39,889 nt of DNA from Chthoniobacterales bacterium (GTDB lineage Bacteria > Verrucomicrobiota > Verrucomicrobiia > Chthoniobacterales > UBA10450), in NCBI GenBank assembly GCA_003244145.1, contig QHBM01000072.1:6863-46751 (forward strand). Reading direction: 5' to 3'. The translations under genes were made by a program, and so were the position numbers. The notes beneath the pieces were generated by a model. The model ran no database searches, was not told the DNA's origin, and saw only the letters and a program-made list of their open reading frames with translations. Shown here in pieces: positions 9,397 to 17,342 of the stretch; position 1 is the stretch's first letter; every line of letters starts with the position of its first letter.

Positions 9397-10140
9397 GTGA
9401 GTGCGCTCGTTCAGCTTCGCGGCGTCAGCAAGACGTACGGTTCCGCCGCGGCCCTGCACCCGACCGACCTCGCTTTCGAGCGTGGAAAAACCACGGTGCT
9501 CATCGGCCCGAGCGGCTGCGGGAAATCCACTCTGCTGCGTTTGATCATCGGGCTGCTCGAACCCGATGCCGGCACGATTCAGTTCGACGGCGCGCCGATA
9601 ACGCCTGCCCATACTGCCGAGCTTCGCCGCCGGGTCGGCTACGTCATTCAAGACGGCGGTCTGTTTCCGCATCTCACCGCGCGCAAGAATGTGCTGCTGA
9701 TGTCGACGCATCTGAAACGGCCGGTGGCCGAAATGGATCAGCGCCTCGCGGAGCTCTGCGCCTTGACCCGGTTTCCGGAGACGGCGCTCGATCGCTATCC
9801 CCTCGAACTTTCCGGCGGCCAGCGCCAGCGCATTAGTCTCATGCGAGCGCTCGCCCTTTCGCCGGAGCTGCTTCTGCTCGACGAGCCCCTCGGCGCGCTC
9901 GATCCGCTCGTCCGTGCCGCTTTGCAAAAAGACCTGAAAGAAATTTTCGCGCGCCTCAAGCAAACCGCCATCCTCGTTACCCACGATTTGGCCGAAGCCG
10001 CGTATCTCGGCGACGAAATCGTGCTCATGACCGAGGGGCGGGTTGCGCAAATCGGCACCCTGGAAGATCTGCGCGCGAAACCGGCGAGCGCTTTTGTGAC
10101 CGAGTTCATCAACGCCCAACGCGCACTCGTATTGACATGA
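9397..10140 (+). CDS. ABC transporter ATPase, osmoprotectant/EgtV type
   Basis: A 247-residue ABC ATPase. Walker A is GPSGCGKST at 37-45, the signature LSGGQ at 138-142, Walker B ends at Asp162-Glu163, and the H-loop His is at 196. The sequence groups with ATPases of glycine-betaine/choline (OpuCA/OsmV) and EgtV importers by its general look and length. It lacks the C-terminal CBS domains of OpuCA. GTG 9397 is the start: the frame extends upstream into egtD, but that part is not ABC-like. The next gene overlaps by ATGA and encodes the permease and binding domains, so the two form one transporter. The position directly behind egtB-egtD points to ergothioneine or its precursor as substrate. Confidence 0.9.
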   Translation: MSALVQLRGVSKTYGSAAALHPTDLAFERGKTTVLIGPSGCGKSTLLRLIIGLLEPDAGTIQFDGAPITPAHTAELRRRVGYVIQDGGLFPHLTARKNVLLMSTHLKRPVAEMDQRLAELCALTRFPETALDRYPLELSGGQRQRISLMRALALSPELLLLDEPLGALDPLVRAALQKDLKEIFARLKQTAILVTHDLAEAAYLGDEIVLMTEGRVAQIGTLEDLRAKPASAFVTEFINAQRALVLT

Positions 10141-11675
10141 ATGCTGGAACAAGGAGCGGCGGTTTACAAACCGCCGAACGTTTTCAGAGGGCGGTTTGGA
10201 AAGCGCCCCTCCTTGGTTTGCTCGCGACGCTTTGCGTCCTTCGAGCGTCAACTTCTCTGGGCGAGCCAATTCTAGTCGGCTCGAAAAAATTCACCGAATC
10301 GTACGTGCTCGCTGAGATCGCGAAACGCGCAATGGAAGAAGCCGGCATTCCGGTAGAACACCGCCAGGGCATGGGCGGCACCATCATTCTTTGGGAAGCG
10401 CTTCGGACCGATCAGATCGGATTCTACCCCGAATACACCGGCACGATCGGCGAGGAAATCCTCAAAGCCCCACCATCCACGTCCACTGCGGAGATGCGAG
10501 CTAAGCTCGAAAGATCTGGAGTTGGTATGACGAGCGACCTTGGTTTCAACAACACCTACGCGCTGGTCATGCAGCGGGCCGTCGCCGAGAAATCACACAT
10601 TCAAAAAATCAGCGATTTGCGAAATCACCCGGAACTTAGATTCGGATTGACCCATGAATTCCTTGACCGTCGAGACGGCTGGCGGCCGCTGGCGGACAAG
10701 TATCAACTCCCGACCCAAAATGTTTCGGGGATCGATCATGGTCTCGGTTATGCCGCTCTTCGAAATGGTTCGATCGACGTCAAAGACGCCTATTCGACCG
10801 ACGCAAAGATCGGTGAGAACGATCTGGTCGTACTGCAAGATGACCTCCAGTTCTTCCCACAGTACAGGGCCGTCTTCCTCTATCGGCTGACGCTGCCGCC
10901 GAAAGCGATCGCGGTTCTGCGCAGCCTCGTCGGAACGCTGGACGAAAACCAGATGATCCGGTTGAACGCGGAAGCGGAGCGAACCAAAAACTACGCGCTC
11001 GCGGCTGATCTCTATTTTCAAAACGGCGCATCGCGGCAGCAACCGCGCGCCGGCGAAACTCTCACGCACAAACTGATCCGGTGGACTTCGCGGCATCTGG
11101 AGCTGGCTGGCATTTCACTCTTGCTTTCGATTATCGTCGGCATTCCGCTCGGGATCGCGGCCAGCCGCGGCGGCGCGCTCGGCCAGGTGATTCTCGGAGT
11201 GACCAGCGCCGTGCAGACAATCCCTTCGTTGGCGTTGCTGGCTCTGCTCGTTCCCGTTCCGTTCTTCGGAATCAGTCCGCGAACCGCCATCGCCGCGCTT
11301 TTTCTTTACGGTCTGCTCCCGATTGTGCGCAACACCGCCACTGGTTTGCAGGACATCGCGCAGCCGGTGCGCGAATCGGCGATTGCGCTGGGGCTAGAGC
11401 CCGCCGCGCGCCTCTGGAAAATCTATCTGCCGATCGCGTCGCGTTCGATTCTGGGCGGAATAAAAACCAGCGCCGTCATTAACATCGGCACCGCCACCCT
11501 CGCCGCGCTCATCGGCGCGGGCGGGCTGGGCGAACCGATCTTGAGCGGCCTGAACTTGAACGATCACGCGACCATTCTTCAAGGCGCCATCCCCGCCGCC
11601 GTCCTCGCGTTGCTAGTGCAGTGGAGCTTTGATTTGCTCGACCGCATCTTGATTCCAAAGGGCCTGCGTTTATAA
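10137..11675 (+). CDS. Fused substrate-binding and permease protein, OpuAC/EgtU type
   Basis: A 512-residue fusion. A hydrophobic segment (about 22-40) acts as signal peptide or first membrane helix. An OpuAC-like binding domain follows (about 43-300; GSKKFTESYVLAEI, FYPEYTGT), and then a BPD-type permease domain (about 310-505) with several membrane helices and the EAA-like loop (ESAIALGLEPAARLWKIYLP). With the ATPase upstream it makes a complete importer from two genes. EgtU of Helicobacter and Streptococcus is also a permease/binding-domain fusion, but there the permease comes first; here the order is reversed. The egtB-egtD context makes ergothioneine a good candidate substrate; betaine, choline or carnitine remain possible. 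ATG 10137 overlaps the ATPase stop (ATGA). Confidence 0.87.
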   Translation: MNAGTRSGGLQTAERFQRAVWKAPLLGLLATLCVLRASTSLGEPILVGSKKFTESYVLAEIAKRAMEEAGIPVEHRQGMGGTIILWEALRTDQIGFYPEYTGTIGEEILKAPPSTSTAEMRAKLERSGVGMTSDLGFNNTYALVMQRAVAEKSHIQKISDLRNHPELRFGLTHEFLDRRDGWRPLADKYQLPTQNVSGIDHGLGYAALRNGSIDVKDAYSTDAKIGENDLVVLQDDLQFFPQYRAVFLYRLTLPPKAIAVLRSLVGTLDENQMIRLNAEAERTKNYALAADLYFQNGASRQQPRAGETLTHKLIRWTSRHLELAGISLLLSIIVGIPLGIAASRGGALGQVILGVTSAVQTIPSLALLALLVPVPFFGISPRTAIAALFLYGLLPIVRNTATGLQDIAQPVRESAIALGLEPAARLWKIYLPIASRSILGGIKTSAVINIGTATLAALIGAGGLGEPILSGLNLNDHATILQGAIPAAVLALLVQWSFDLLDRILIPKGLRL

Positions 11676-11681
11676 AATTCA

Positions 11682-13046
11682 ATGGCGATCGCATCCACCA
11701 ATCCGGCCACCGGAGAAACGCTGAAGGAATTTAGCGCGCTCGATTCGAGGCAAATCGAAGAGAGACTCGCGAAGGCAGCGACCGCTTTCGAACAACACCG
11801 GCGCACAACATTCGCGCAACGCGCTCAGTGGCTGACCGCCGCTGCCGATCTCCTTGAGCGCGAAAAGGAGCAGATCGCGCGGATCATCACCCTGGAAATG
11901 GGAAAATTGCTGCGCGCGGCCAACGACGAAGTGATGAGGTGTGCCAGGGGTTGCCGCTTCTACGCGGAGAACGCGGAACGTTTCCTCGCGGATCAATCCG
12001 TCCCCACTGACGCCAGCCGAAGTTACATTCGTTATGAACCGATCGGCGCCGTGCTCGCGATCATGCCGTGGAATTTTCCTTTTTGGCAGGTGTTTCGATT
12101 TGCCGCGCCCGCGCTCATGGCGGGCAACGTCTGTCTGCTCAAACACGCCGCCAACGTTCCGCAATGCGCGCTCGCGATCGAAGATATTTTCCGCCGTGCC
12201 GGATTCGCAGATGGCGTTTTCCAAACGTTGTTCATCGAGACGGAGCAGACCCGGAAGGTGATCGACGATCCGCGCGTGAAAGCGGTTACGCTCACCGGGA
12301 GCGAGCGGGCCGGCAGCGAGGTCGCGAGCGCCGCCGCGCGTCAAGTCAAGAAGAGCGTTCTGGAGTTGGGCGGAAGCGATCCGTTTATCGTGATGCCGAG
12401 TGCCGATCTCAAAGCGGCGATCGAAACCGGGGTCACGGCGCGCACTCTCAATACCGGCCAATCGTGCATCGCGGCCAAGCGTTTCGTTCTCGCCGATCAA
12501 ATCTACGACCGCTTCGTTGCCGGATTTGTCGAACGCATGCAGTCGCTCAAAGTCGGAGATCCGCTCGACGCGGCCACGGAGATCGGGCCGCTCGCGACCG
12601 AAGCGATCTTGCGCGGTGTCGATCAACAAGTGCAGGACTCAATCGCGGCCGGCGCGAAATTGCTCACGGGCGGGAAACGAATTGAGCGGCCGGGATTCTT
12701 CTATGAGCCGACTGTGCTGGCGAATATTCCGCGCGATTCGCCCGCGTATCTCGAGGAGGTCTTCGGCCCCGTTGCGTCGTTCTTTCGCGTGGCGGATACG
12801 GCCGCAGCGATCAAGATCGCGAACGATAGCTCCTTCGGCCTGGGCGCGAGCGCGTGGACGAACGATGCGGGCGAGCAGGAACTTTTCGCTGCCGAGTTGG
12901 AGAGCGGAATGGTTTTCATTAACCGCATGGTGGTATCCGATCCGCGATTGCCTTTTGGTGGCGCCAAACGTTCCGGCTTCGGGCGCGAACTAGGCGCGGA
13001 AGGGATTCGCGAATTCGTAAATATCAAGTCAGTGTCGATCGCTTAG
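11682..13046 (+). CDS. Aldehyde dehydrogenase, succinate-semialdehyde dehydrogenase-like
   Basis: A 454-residue NAD(P)-dependent aldehyde dehydrogenase. It has the N-terminal NPATGE stretch, PWNFPFWQ, the general base Glu228 in LELGGSDPF, and the nucleophile Cys262 in GQSCIAAKR. The C-terminal PFGGAKRSGFGRELG is also standard. The short length and these motifs resemble the Sad/YneI branch of succinate-semialdehyde dehydrogenases, but related aldehydes are possible. It begins 6 bp after the transporter gene on the same strand, so it may belong to the same transcript; a functional link to ergothioneine is not established. The stop faces the gamma-glutamyltransferase gene across 40 bp. Confidence 0.9.
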   Translation: MAIASTNPATGETLKEFSALDSRQIEERLAKAATAFEQHRRTTFAQRAQWLTAAADLLEREKEQIARIITLEMGKLLRAANDEVMRCARGCRFYAENAERFLADQSVPTDASRSYIRYEPIGAVLAIMPWNFPFWQVFRFAAPALMAGNVCLLKHAANVPQCALAIEDIFRRAGFADGVFQTLFIETEQTRKVIDDPRVKAVTLTGSERAGSEVASAAARQVKKSVLELGGSDPFIVMPSADLKAAIETGVTARTLNTGQSCIAAKRFVLADQIYDRFVAGFVERMQSLKVGDPLDAATEIGPLATEAILRGVDQQVQDSIAAGAKLLTGGKRIERPGFFYEPTVLANIPRDSPAYLEEVFGPVASFFRVADTAAAIKIANDSSFGLGASAWTNDAGEQELFAAELESGMVFINRMVVSDPRLPFGGAKRSGFGRELGAEGIREFVNIKSVSIA

Positions 13047-13086
13047 AACACGATGAGGCCAAGATAAGCATCAAAGAGCGGAGCTT

Positions 13087-14817
13087 CTAGTACCCAGCCG
13101 CCTGCCCATCCTTGCGGCTTTCGCTCGCGCCGACGTAAACGCGCTGGCCGTCGTGCATCTCGACTTTGATCGCTTGATAACCGCCGTAGCCTCCGACGTC
13201 GAAGCGAACATCGTGACCTTTTCTCTTTAGCTCACGCACAGTCTCGTACGGGACGCCGCTCTCGACGTTCAGATAGCCGCCGGTTTCCGTCAGCTTCTCG
13301 CCCGTTGGCTCGTTGTCACCTTCGTGCTGCCAGCGCGACGCATCGCCGGCTTCCTGCACGCTCATGCCGAAGTCGATCAAGTTCGTCAGCACTTGCACGT
13401 GCCCCTGCGGTTGCATCCCTCCGCCCATGACTCCGAACGCGAGCCACGGCTTTTGATCCTTCATGACGAAGCCCGGAATGATGGTGTGAAAGGGGCGTTT
13501 GCCCGGCGCGTAAACATTGGCGTGGCCCGGTTCCATCGAAAATAATTCGCCGCGATCCTGGAACATGAAACCGAGCCCGGGAACGACGATACCGCTGCCC
13601 ATTCCGCGATAATTGCTTTGGATGAGGCTGACCATGTTGCCTTCGTCATCCGCGGTGCACAGGTAGATCGTGTCGCCATCTTTCAACGCCGGGTTGCCGG
13701 GAGCGACTTTTCGAGCGGCGCGTTCCGGATCGATCAACTTCCGGCGCTCGGCCGAGTATGGTTTCGAAAGCAAACCGGCCAGCGGAATTTTCGAGAAAGC
13801 CGGGTCGGCATAAAATTTCGCGCGATCGGCCCAGGCGATTTTTTTCGCTTCGACCATGGCGTGGAGCGCTGCCGCGGAATTGAAACCCATCGCTTTCAGA
13901 TCGAAGCCCTCGAGCATGTTGAGCATCTGAAGGGTGGCGATGCCCTGGCCGTTCGGCGGCAATTCAAAAACGTCGTAGCCGCGATAATTCACCGAGACCG
14001 GATCGACCCAGGTGGAAGTATGCTTTTCGAAATCGGCTTTGCGCAGATAACCACCATTGGCCTGCATGAACGCGTCGATCTTGTCCGCGATTTCACCTTT
14101 GTAATACCCGTCGCGTCCTTTTTCGCCGATCAAACGCAGGCTCTTCGCCAGCGCCGGATTCTTGAAGATGTCTCCTTTGGCCGGCGTCCGCCCTTTGCCA
14201 TCGAGCGTGTAGGTTTCGAGAAACGCACCGGGCAAATCTTTGTAAAGTTCGGGCCCGAAGTGCCAGTAAAACGCGATGAGCTCGGTGACCGGAAAACCTT
14301 CGTCGGCAAATTTCGCCGCGGGGGCGAGGTCGTCGCTCAGAGTGAGCTTGCCGAATTTCTTATGCAACTCGCTCCATGCATCCACCGTTCCAGGGACACT
14401 GATCGGGAGCATGCCCCGGGGCGGAATCGTCTTGCGCTGCAACTTGTCGAGCTCGGCTTTCATCTGCTCGTAACTCAAGCCGAGCGGTGAACGCCCGCTC
14501 CCGTTCAGGCCGTAAAGTTTGTTCTCCTTCGCGCTGTAAACGATCGCGAACAGATCGCCGCCGATGCCGTTCGAAACCGGCTCCATCAATCCGAGCGTGG
14601 CGTTGGCCGCGATCGCGGCGTCGATCGCATTGCCGCCGCGTTTCAGAATGTCGAGTCCGACCTGCGTTGCCAGCGGGACGCTGGTGCACACCATTCCGTG
14701 CCGGGCGAGAATTTCGGAGCGCGTCGCGAACGATTTGCCGGTGATCCGGTCGATTTGGGCGAAAGCCGATTCAATGGTGAAAGCAAACAAGAACGCGATG
14801 AAAGATAAGCGGCTCAT
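13087..14817 (-). CDS. Gamma-glutamyltransferase family protein
   Basis: A 576-residue Ntn-hydrolase of the gamma-glutamyltranspeptidase family. A signal peptide (to about residue 22) indicates export. The N-terminal block contains the usual GGNAIDAAIA, GIGGDLFA and NGSGRSP motifs. The processing/nucleophile Thr is Thr383 in GDTIYLC, followed by SNYRGMGSGI. The DTIYL context, without the His found in E. coli GGT, fits the broad YwrD-like branch, where true substrates are poorly known. The precursor should self-cleave before Thr383 into two subunits. I chose ATG 14817 because residues upstream of it are low-complexity and would bury the signal peptide. It follows the LolC/E-type gene on the same strand after 56 bp. 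Confidence 0.9.
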   Translation of the reverse strand: MSRLSFIAFLFAFTIESAFAQIDRITGKSFATRSEILARHGMVCTSVPLATQVGLDILKRGGNAIDAAIAANATLGLMEPVSNGIGGDLFAIVYSAKENKLYGLNGSGRSPLGLSYEQMKAELDKLQRKTIPPRGMLPISVPGTVDAWSELHKKFGKLTLSDDLAPAAKFADEGFPVTELIAFYWHFGPELYKDLPGAFLETYTLDGKGRTPAKGDIFKNPALAKSLRLIGEKGRDGYYKGEIADKIDAFMQANGGYLRKADFEKHTSTWVDPVSVNYRGYDVFELPPNGQGIATLQMLNMLEGFDLKAMGFNSAAALHAMVEAKKIAWADRAKFYADPAFSKIPLAGLLSKPYSAERRKLIDPERAARKVAPGNPALKDGDTIYLCTADDEGNMVSLIQSNYRGMGSGIVVPGLGFMFQDRGELFSMEPGHANVYAPGKRPFHTIIPGFVMKDQKPWLAFGVMGGGMQPQGHVQVLTNLIDFGMSVQEAGDASRWQHEGDNEPTGEKLTETGGYLNVESGVPYETVRELKRKGHDVRFDVGGYGGYQAIKVEMHDGQRVYVGASESRKDGQAAGY

Positions 14818-14873
14818 GGCGCACGTTAGAGCGCAGATCGATCGAAGAAAAGGCGCTTCAGCAGCGCTAGTTC

Positions 14874-16166
14874 TCACTCGTAACGCAACGCGGTCACGGG
14901 ATCGAGCCGCGCGGCGCGATAAGCTGGGAGGAAGGCGAAGATGCAGCAAATCAGGAACGCCCCGATGCAAATGATCGCGACATCGCGCGGGATCACTTCG
15001 GCGGGGATTTGCGAAAACTGATAAACCTGTTTCGGGAAGACTTCGATATGCGCCGTCTCGGCCAGCCAGCGGCTAAATTCATTTCGATACCGAACCAGCG
15101 TCATGCCCAAACCCAGTCCGGCGAGCGTCCCGAAAAATCCCACGATGATCCCCTGGCCCAGAAAAACGCAGACGATCTGCGTGATGTTGGCGCCGATCGC
15201 TTTCATAATGCCGATGTCGCGCGTCTTTTGCACGGTCACGGTGATGAGCGTGTTCATGATTCCAAAGGCCGCCACTACAACGATGAAGAAGAGGAGGAAG
15301 AACATGACGGTCCGCTCCAGACGCACCGCTTCGAAAAACTGGCTGTTCATGTCGATCCAGGTTTGCGCGTACTGCGGCGGTTGTAGAAACTTCTCGATCT
15401 CCCGCTTCACCTGGTCGGCGCCATACGGATCTACCGTCTTGACCGTGATGCCGTGAAGCGAGTCGCCCAGCCCGTAAAGTTCCTGGCCCACGTAAATCGG
15501 CACGAGAAGGAACTCGGCGTCGTGCAGGTAATGGCCGGTCTCGAAAATGCCGGTGACGGTCAGCTCTTTGGGCAGGACGACGTCGCGCAACTTATCTATC
15601 GCCTTTTTTTCGTCCTGGCCCTTGGTCTTCTCCAGCTCTTTGATGCCGTCGAGGATGTCGCCAAGATTGCCAGGAGAATAAACCGTCAACTTGTCGCCGA
15701 CGGTGATATGAAGTTTGCGCGCTAATTCCACGCCTAAAATGGCGGAGTCCCCCTCGAGATCGAGCGAACCTTTCTTGATGAACCTCTTGAGCGGAACGAC
15801 CTTTTCTTCCTCCACCGGATCGATCCCGCGAATCATCGGCGCGAGGCGTTGATTTCGAAACTCGACGATCACCGGACCTTGCACGTATGGCGCGGTCCCG
15901 ACCACGCCGGGCGTGTTCCGGATTTTCACCGTGAGGTCACGCCAATCGCGGAGAGTGTCCTCGGAGCTCACCAGAATGTGCGCGTCCCAATCGACCACCT
16001 TTTGCCGCAGCTCGCGGTCGAATCCAGTCATGACCGAGATGACGACAATGAGAACGGTCACGCCCAGCATGACACCGACCATCGAGATGAGGGTGATGAT
16101 CGAAACGAAAGTGCGCTTCGGTTTGAGGTAGCGAAGCGCGAGGAACAAGCTGAACGGCAGTTTCAA
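14874..16166 (-). CDS. FtsX-like permease, LolC/LolE type lipoprotein-releasing protein
   Basis: A 430-residue inner-membrane protein. The start LKLPFSLFLALRYL, the following RTF and the first membrane helix (about 20-45) are typical of LolC/E. A large periplasmic MacB-like domain (about 46-265) follows, and then three C-terminal membrane helices with the FtsX core (MNTLITVTVQKTRDIGIMKA). The ending PAYRAARLDPVTALRYE is the family's standard C-terminus. With LolD these proteins release lipoproteins from the inner membrane towards LolA; no lolD is in the window. TTG 16166 is the preferred start (purine stretch AAGAAG upstream); a TTG at 16205 would add 13 atypical residues. It may be co-transcribed with the gamma-glutamyltransferase. 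Confidence 0.88.
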   Translation of the reverse strand: MKLPFSLFLALRYLKPKRTFVSIITLISMVGVMLGVTVLIVVISVMTGFDRELRQKVVDWDAHILVSSEDTLRDWRDLTVKIRNTPGVVGTAPYVQGPVIVEFRNQRLAPMIRGIDPVEEEKVVPLKRFIKKGSLDLEGDSAILGVELARKLHITVGDKLTVYSPGNLGDILDGIKELEKTKGQDEKKAIDKLRDVVLPKELTVTGIFETGHYLHDAEFLLVPIYVGQELYGLGDSLHGITVKTVDPYGADQVKREIEKFLQPPQYAQTWIDMNSQFFEAVRLERTVMFFLLFFIVVVAAFGIMNTLITVTVQKTRDIGIMKAIGANITQIVCVFLGQGIIVGFFGTLAGLGLGMTLVRYRNEFSRWLAETAHIEVFPKQVYQFSQIPAEVIPRDVAIICIGAFLICCIFAFLPAYRAARLDPVTALRYE

Positions 16167-16201
16167 AGTGGCCAAGCTTCTTACTTGCGAACCAGAACGG
16201 C

Positions 16202-16218
16202 GCAAGCTGGAAGCTTGC
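16202..16218. repeat. Short perfect hairpin (7-bp arms)
   Basis: The sequence GCAAGCT-GGA-AGCTTGC can fold into a stem with 7-bp arms (16202-16208 and 16212-16218) and a 3-nt loop. It sits between the end of the DUF2237 gene and the start of the LolC/E-type gene, both on the minus strand. No T-run follows on the minus strand, so it is not a standard terminator. Its core resembles part of the larger palindromic element at 16628-16740. Confidence 0.6.
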
Positions 16219-16230
16219 CTTACTTCAGTC

Positions 16231-16587
16231 CTAGAGCGCGTGCGCTTTCAGGTCTTCGAGCGAAACGAACTCGATTGCGGAGGAATGCGTCGCCTCGAGA
16301 TCGACAGGCGGCGCGACGCCGCGTCGCAACGCTTCCTGATAACGCGCGGCGCACAAACACCACTTGTCGCCCGGCTCGAGCCCCGGGAATCCCCACTCCG
16401 GATGCGGCGTGACCAGGTCGTTGCCTTGAAAGACGGAGTCGTCGAGAAATTCCCGCGTCACTTTTACGCAGACCGTATGCTGGCCGATGTCCTCGACACC
16501 GGTCCGGCAATAGCCATCGCGATAAAATCCGGTTAACGGATCACGGCAACAGCAGCGCAGTTCGGTTCCGAGAACATTGGTCAACAT
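16231..16587 (-). CDS. DUF2237 family protein
   Basis: A 118-residue cytoplasmic protein of the DUF2237 family. The N-terminal NVLGTELRCCCRDPLTGFYRDG and the middle motif GNDLVTPHPEWGFPGLEPGDKWCLCA are the family's conserved stretches. They contain several Cys and His residues that may bind a metal. The rest (AAPPVDLEATH and the final ALEDL-like helix) fits too. The function of this family is unknown. ATG 16587 is chosen over a TTG at 16605, since family members begin close to the NVLG stretch. It is divergent from the 2H phosphoesterase gene, with the palindromic element in the gap. Confidence 0.88.
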   Translation of the reverse strand: MLTNVLGTELRCCCRDPLTGFYRDGYCRTGVEDIGQHTVCVKVTREFLDDSVFQGNDLVTPHPEWGFPGLEPGDKWCLCAARYQEALRRGVAPPVDLEATHSSAIEFVSLEDLKAHAL

Positions 16588-16627
16588 GGGGAGACGATAG
16601 CACAACAGTTTGGTCGTTGTCGCAGTC

Positions 16628-16740
16628 TGGGGAACGCAGGCTGCTAGCCTGCAGTGTTCGGCAGCTTGCCGAACACAATCTGAGGCGATAAAACTGTTTC
16701 GGCGTCAAAAAGCTGGCAGGCCGGCAGCCTGCGTTCCCCA
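16628..16740. repeat. Imperfect palindromic element with inner hairpin
   Basis: A 113-bp element bounded by inverted arms: 16628-16652 and 16716-16740 pair over 25 positions with only two adjacent mismatches (TA against CG). Inside, 16655-16675 forms a second, perfect hairpin with 9-bp arms (TGTTCGGCA/TGCCGAACA) and a 3-nt loop. The element has no coding capacity. It lies between the divergent starts at 16587 and 16791, so it could carry promoters or affect them. Its form is that of a REP/MITE-like dispersed repeat; copy number cannot be judged from one window. Confidence 0.82.
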
Positions 16741-16790
16741 AAGACACCGCAAATCGTTGAGCTGCTAGTATCCCTGTCCGACAATCGGAA

Positions 16791-17342
16791 ATGACGGAGC
16801 ACGACCCAACCGCGGTCCTCGCCTACTGGCTCATCCCAGCCGAGCCCACGCGGAGTTTCTTCTCGTCCTTGATCAAAGAGCTCTCGGAACGATTTGACGC
16901 GCCACTCTTCGAACCCCACCTCACGATTTACTCGACCAGCAAAGGAGACCAAGACGCAGCCGAAGTTTTGGGACGCACATTTTCTGTGTGCGAACCGTTT
17001 CGCCTAACGGTTCGCGACATCGAACATTCCGACGAACTGACGAAGACGCTCTTCGTCCAATTCGAACCAGATCGCCGGTTATCGGAAGCAAGTGACGCGC
17101 TCCGGCGCGCGTCCGATCGCATTGACGAATACGAACTGAATCCGCATCTCAGTTTGATCTACCAGAAAATAGATCCCGCCGTGAAAAGCGAAGTAGCAAA
17201 CTCGATCACACTGCCTTTTGCCGAAGTGACCTTTGATCTGGCGAAAGCGATTGTCTCCCCGGCTCAAATCAAATCGCGCAAAGACGTGGAGGCGTGGCGC
17301 GTTCTGGCCGCGCGACCACTGCGACCGCATCAAGTTCAATGA
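16791..17342 (+). CDS. 2H phosphoesterase (2'-5' RNA ligase/CPDase-like)
   Basis: A 183-residue protein with the two HxT/S motifs that define the 2H phosphoesterase superfamily: His43-Leu-Thr45 in PHLTIYS and His119-Leu-Ser121 in NPHLSLIY. Enzymes of this fold open 2',3'-cyclic phosphates or related cyclic phosphates, and the CPDase-like branch of this length acts on small cyclic-phosphate substrates. The gene overlaps the rtcB start by ATGA, so the two are translationally coupled. This supports a role in RNA 2',3'-cyclic phosphate metabolism alongside RtcB, which uses the same ends. The precise substrate is inferred. No signal peptide. Confidence 0.85.
   Translation: MTEHDPTAVLAYWLIPAEPTRSFFSSLIKELSERFDAPLFEPHLTIYSTSKGDQDAAEVLGRTFSVCEPFRLTVRDIEHSDELTKTLFVQFEPDRRLSEASDALRRASDRIDEYELNPHLSLIYQKIDPAVKSEVANSITLPFAEVTFDLAKAIVSPAQIKSRKDVEAWRVLAARPLRPHQVQ

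Noticed and set aside
13087-14817. Gamma-glutamyltransferase as a replacement for EgtC in ergothioneine synthesis
   Set aside because: It is on the opposite strand and has a signal peptide, so it acts outside the cytoplasm, while the ergothioneine intermediates are cytoplasmic.
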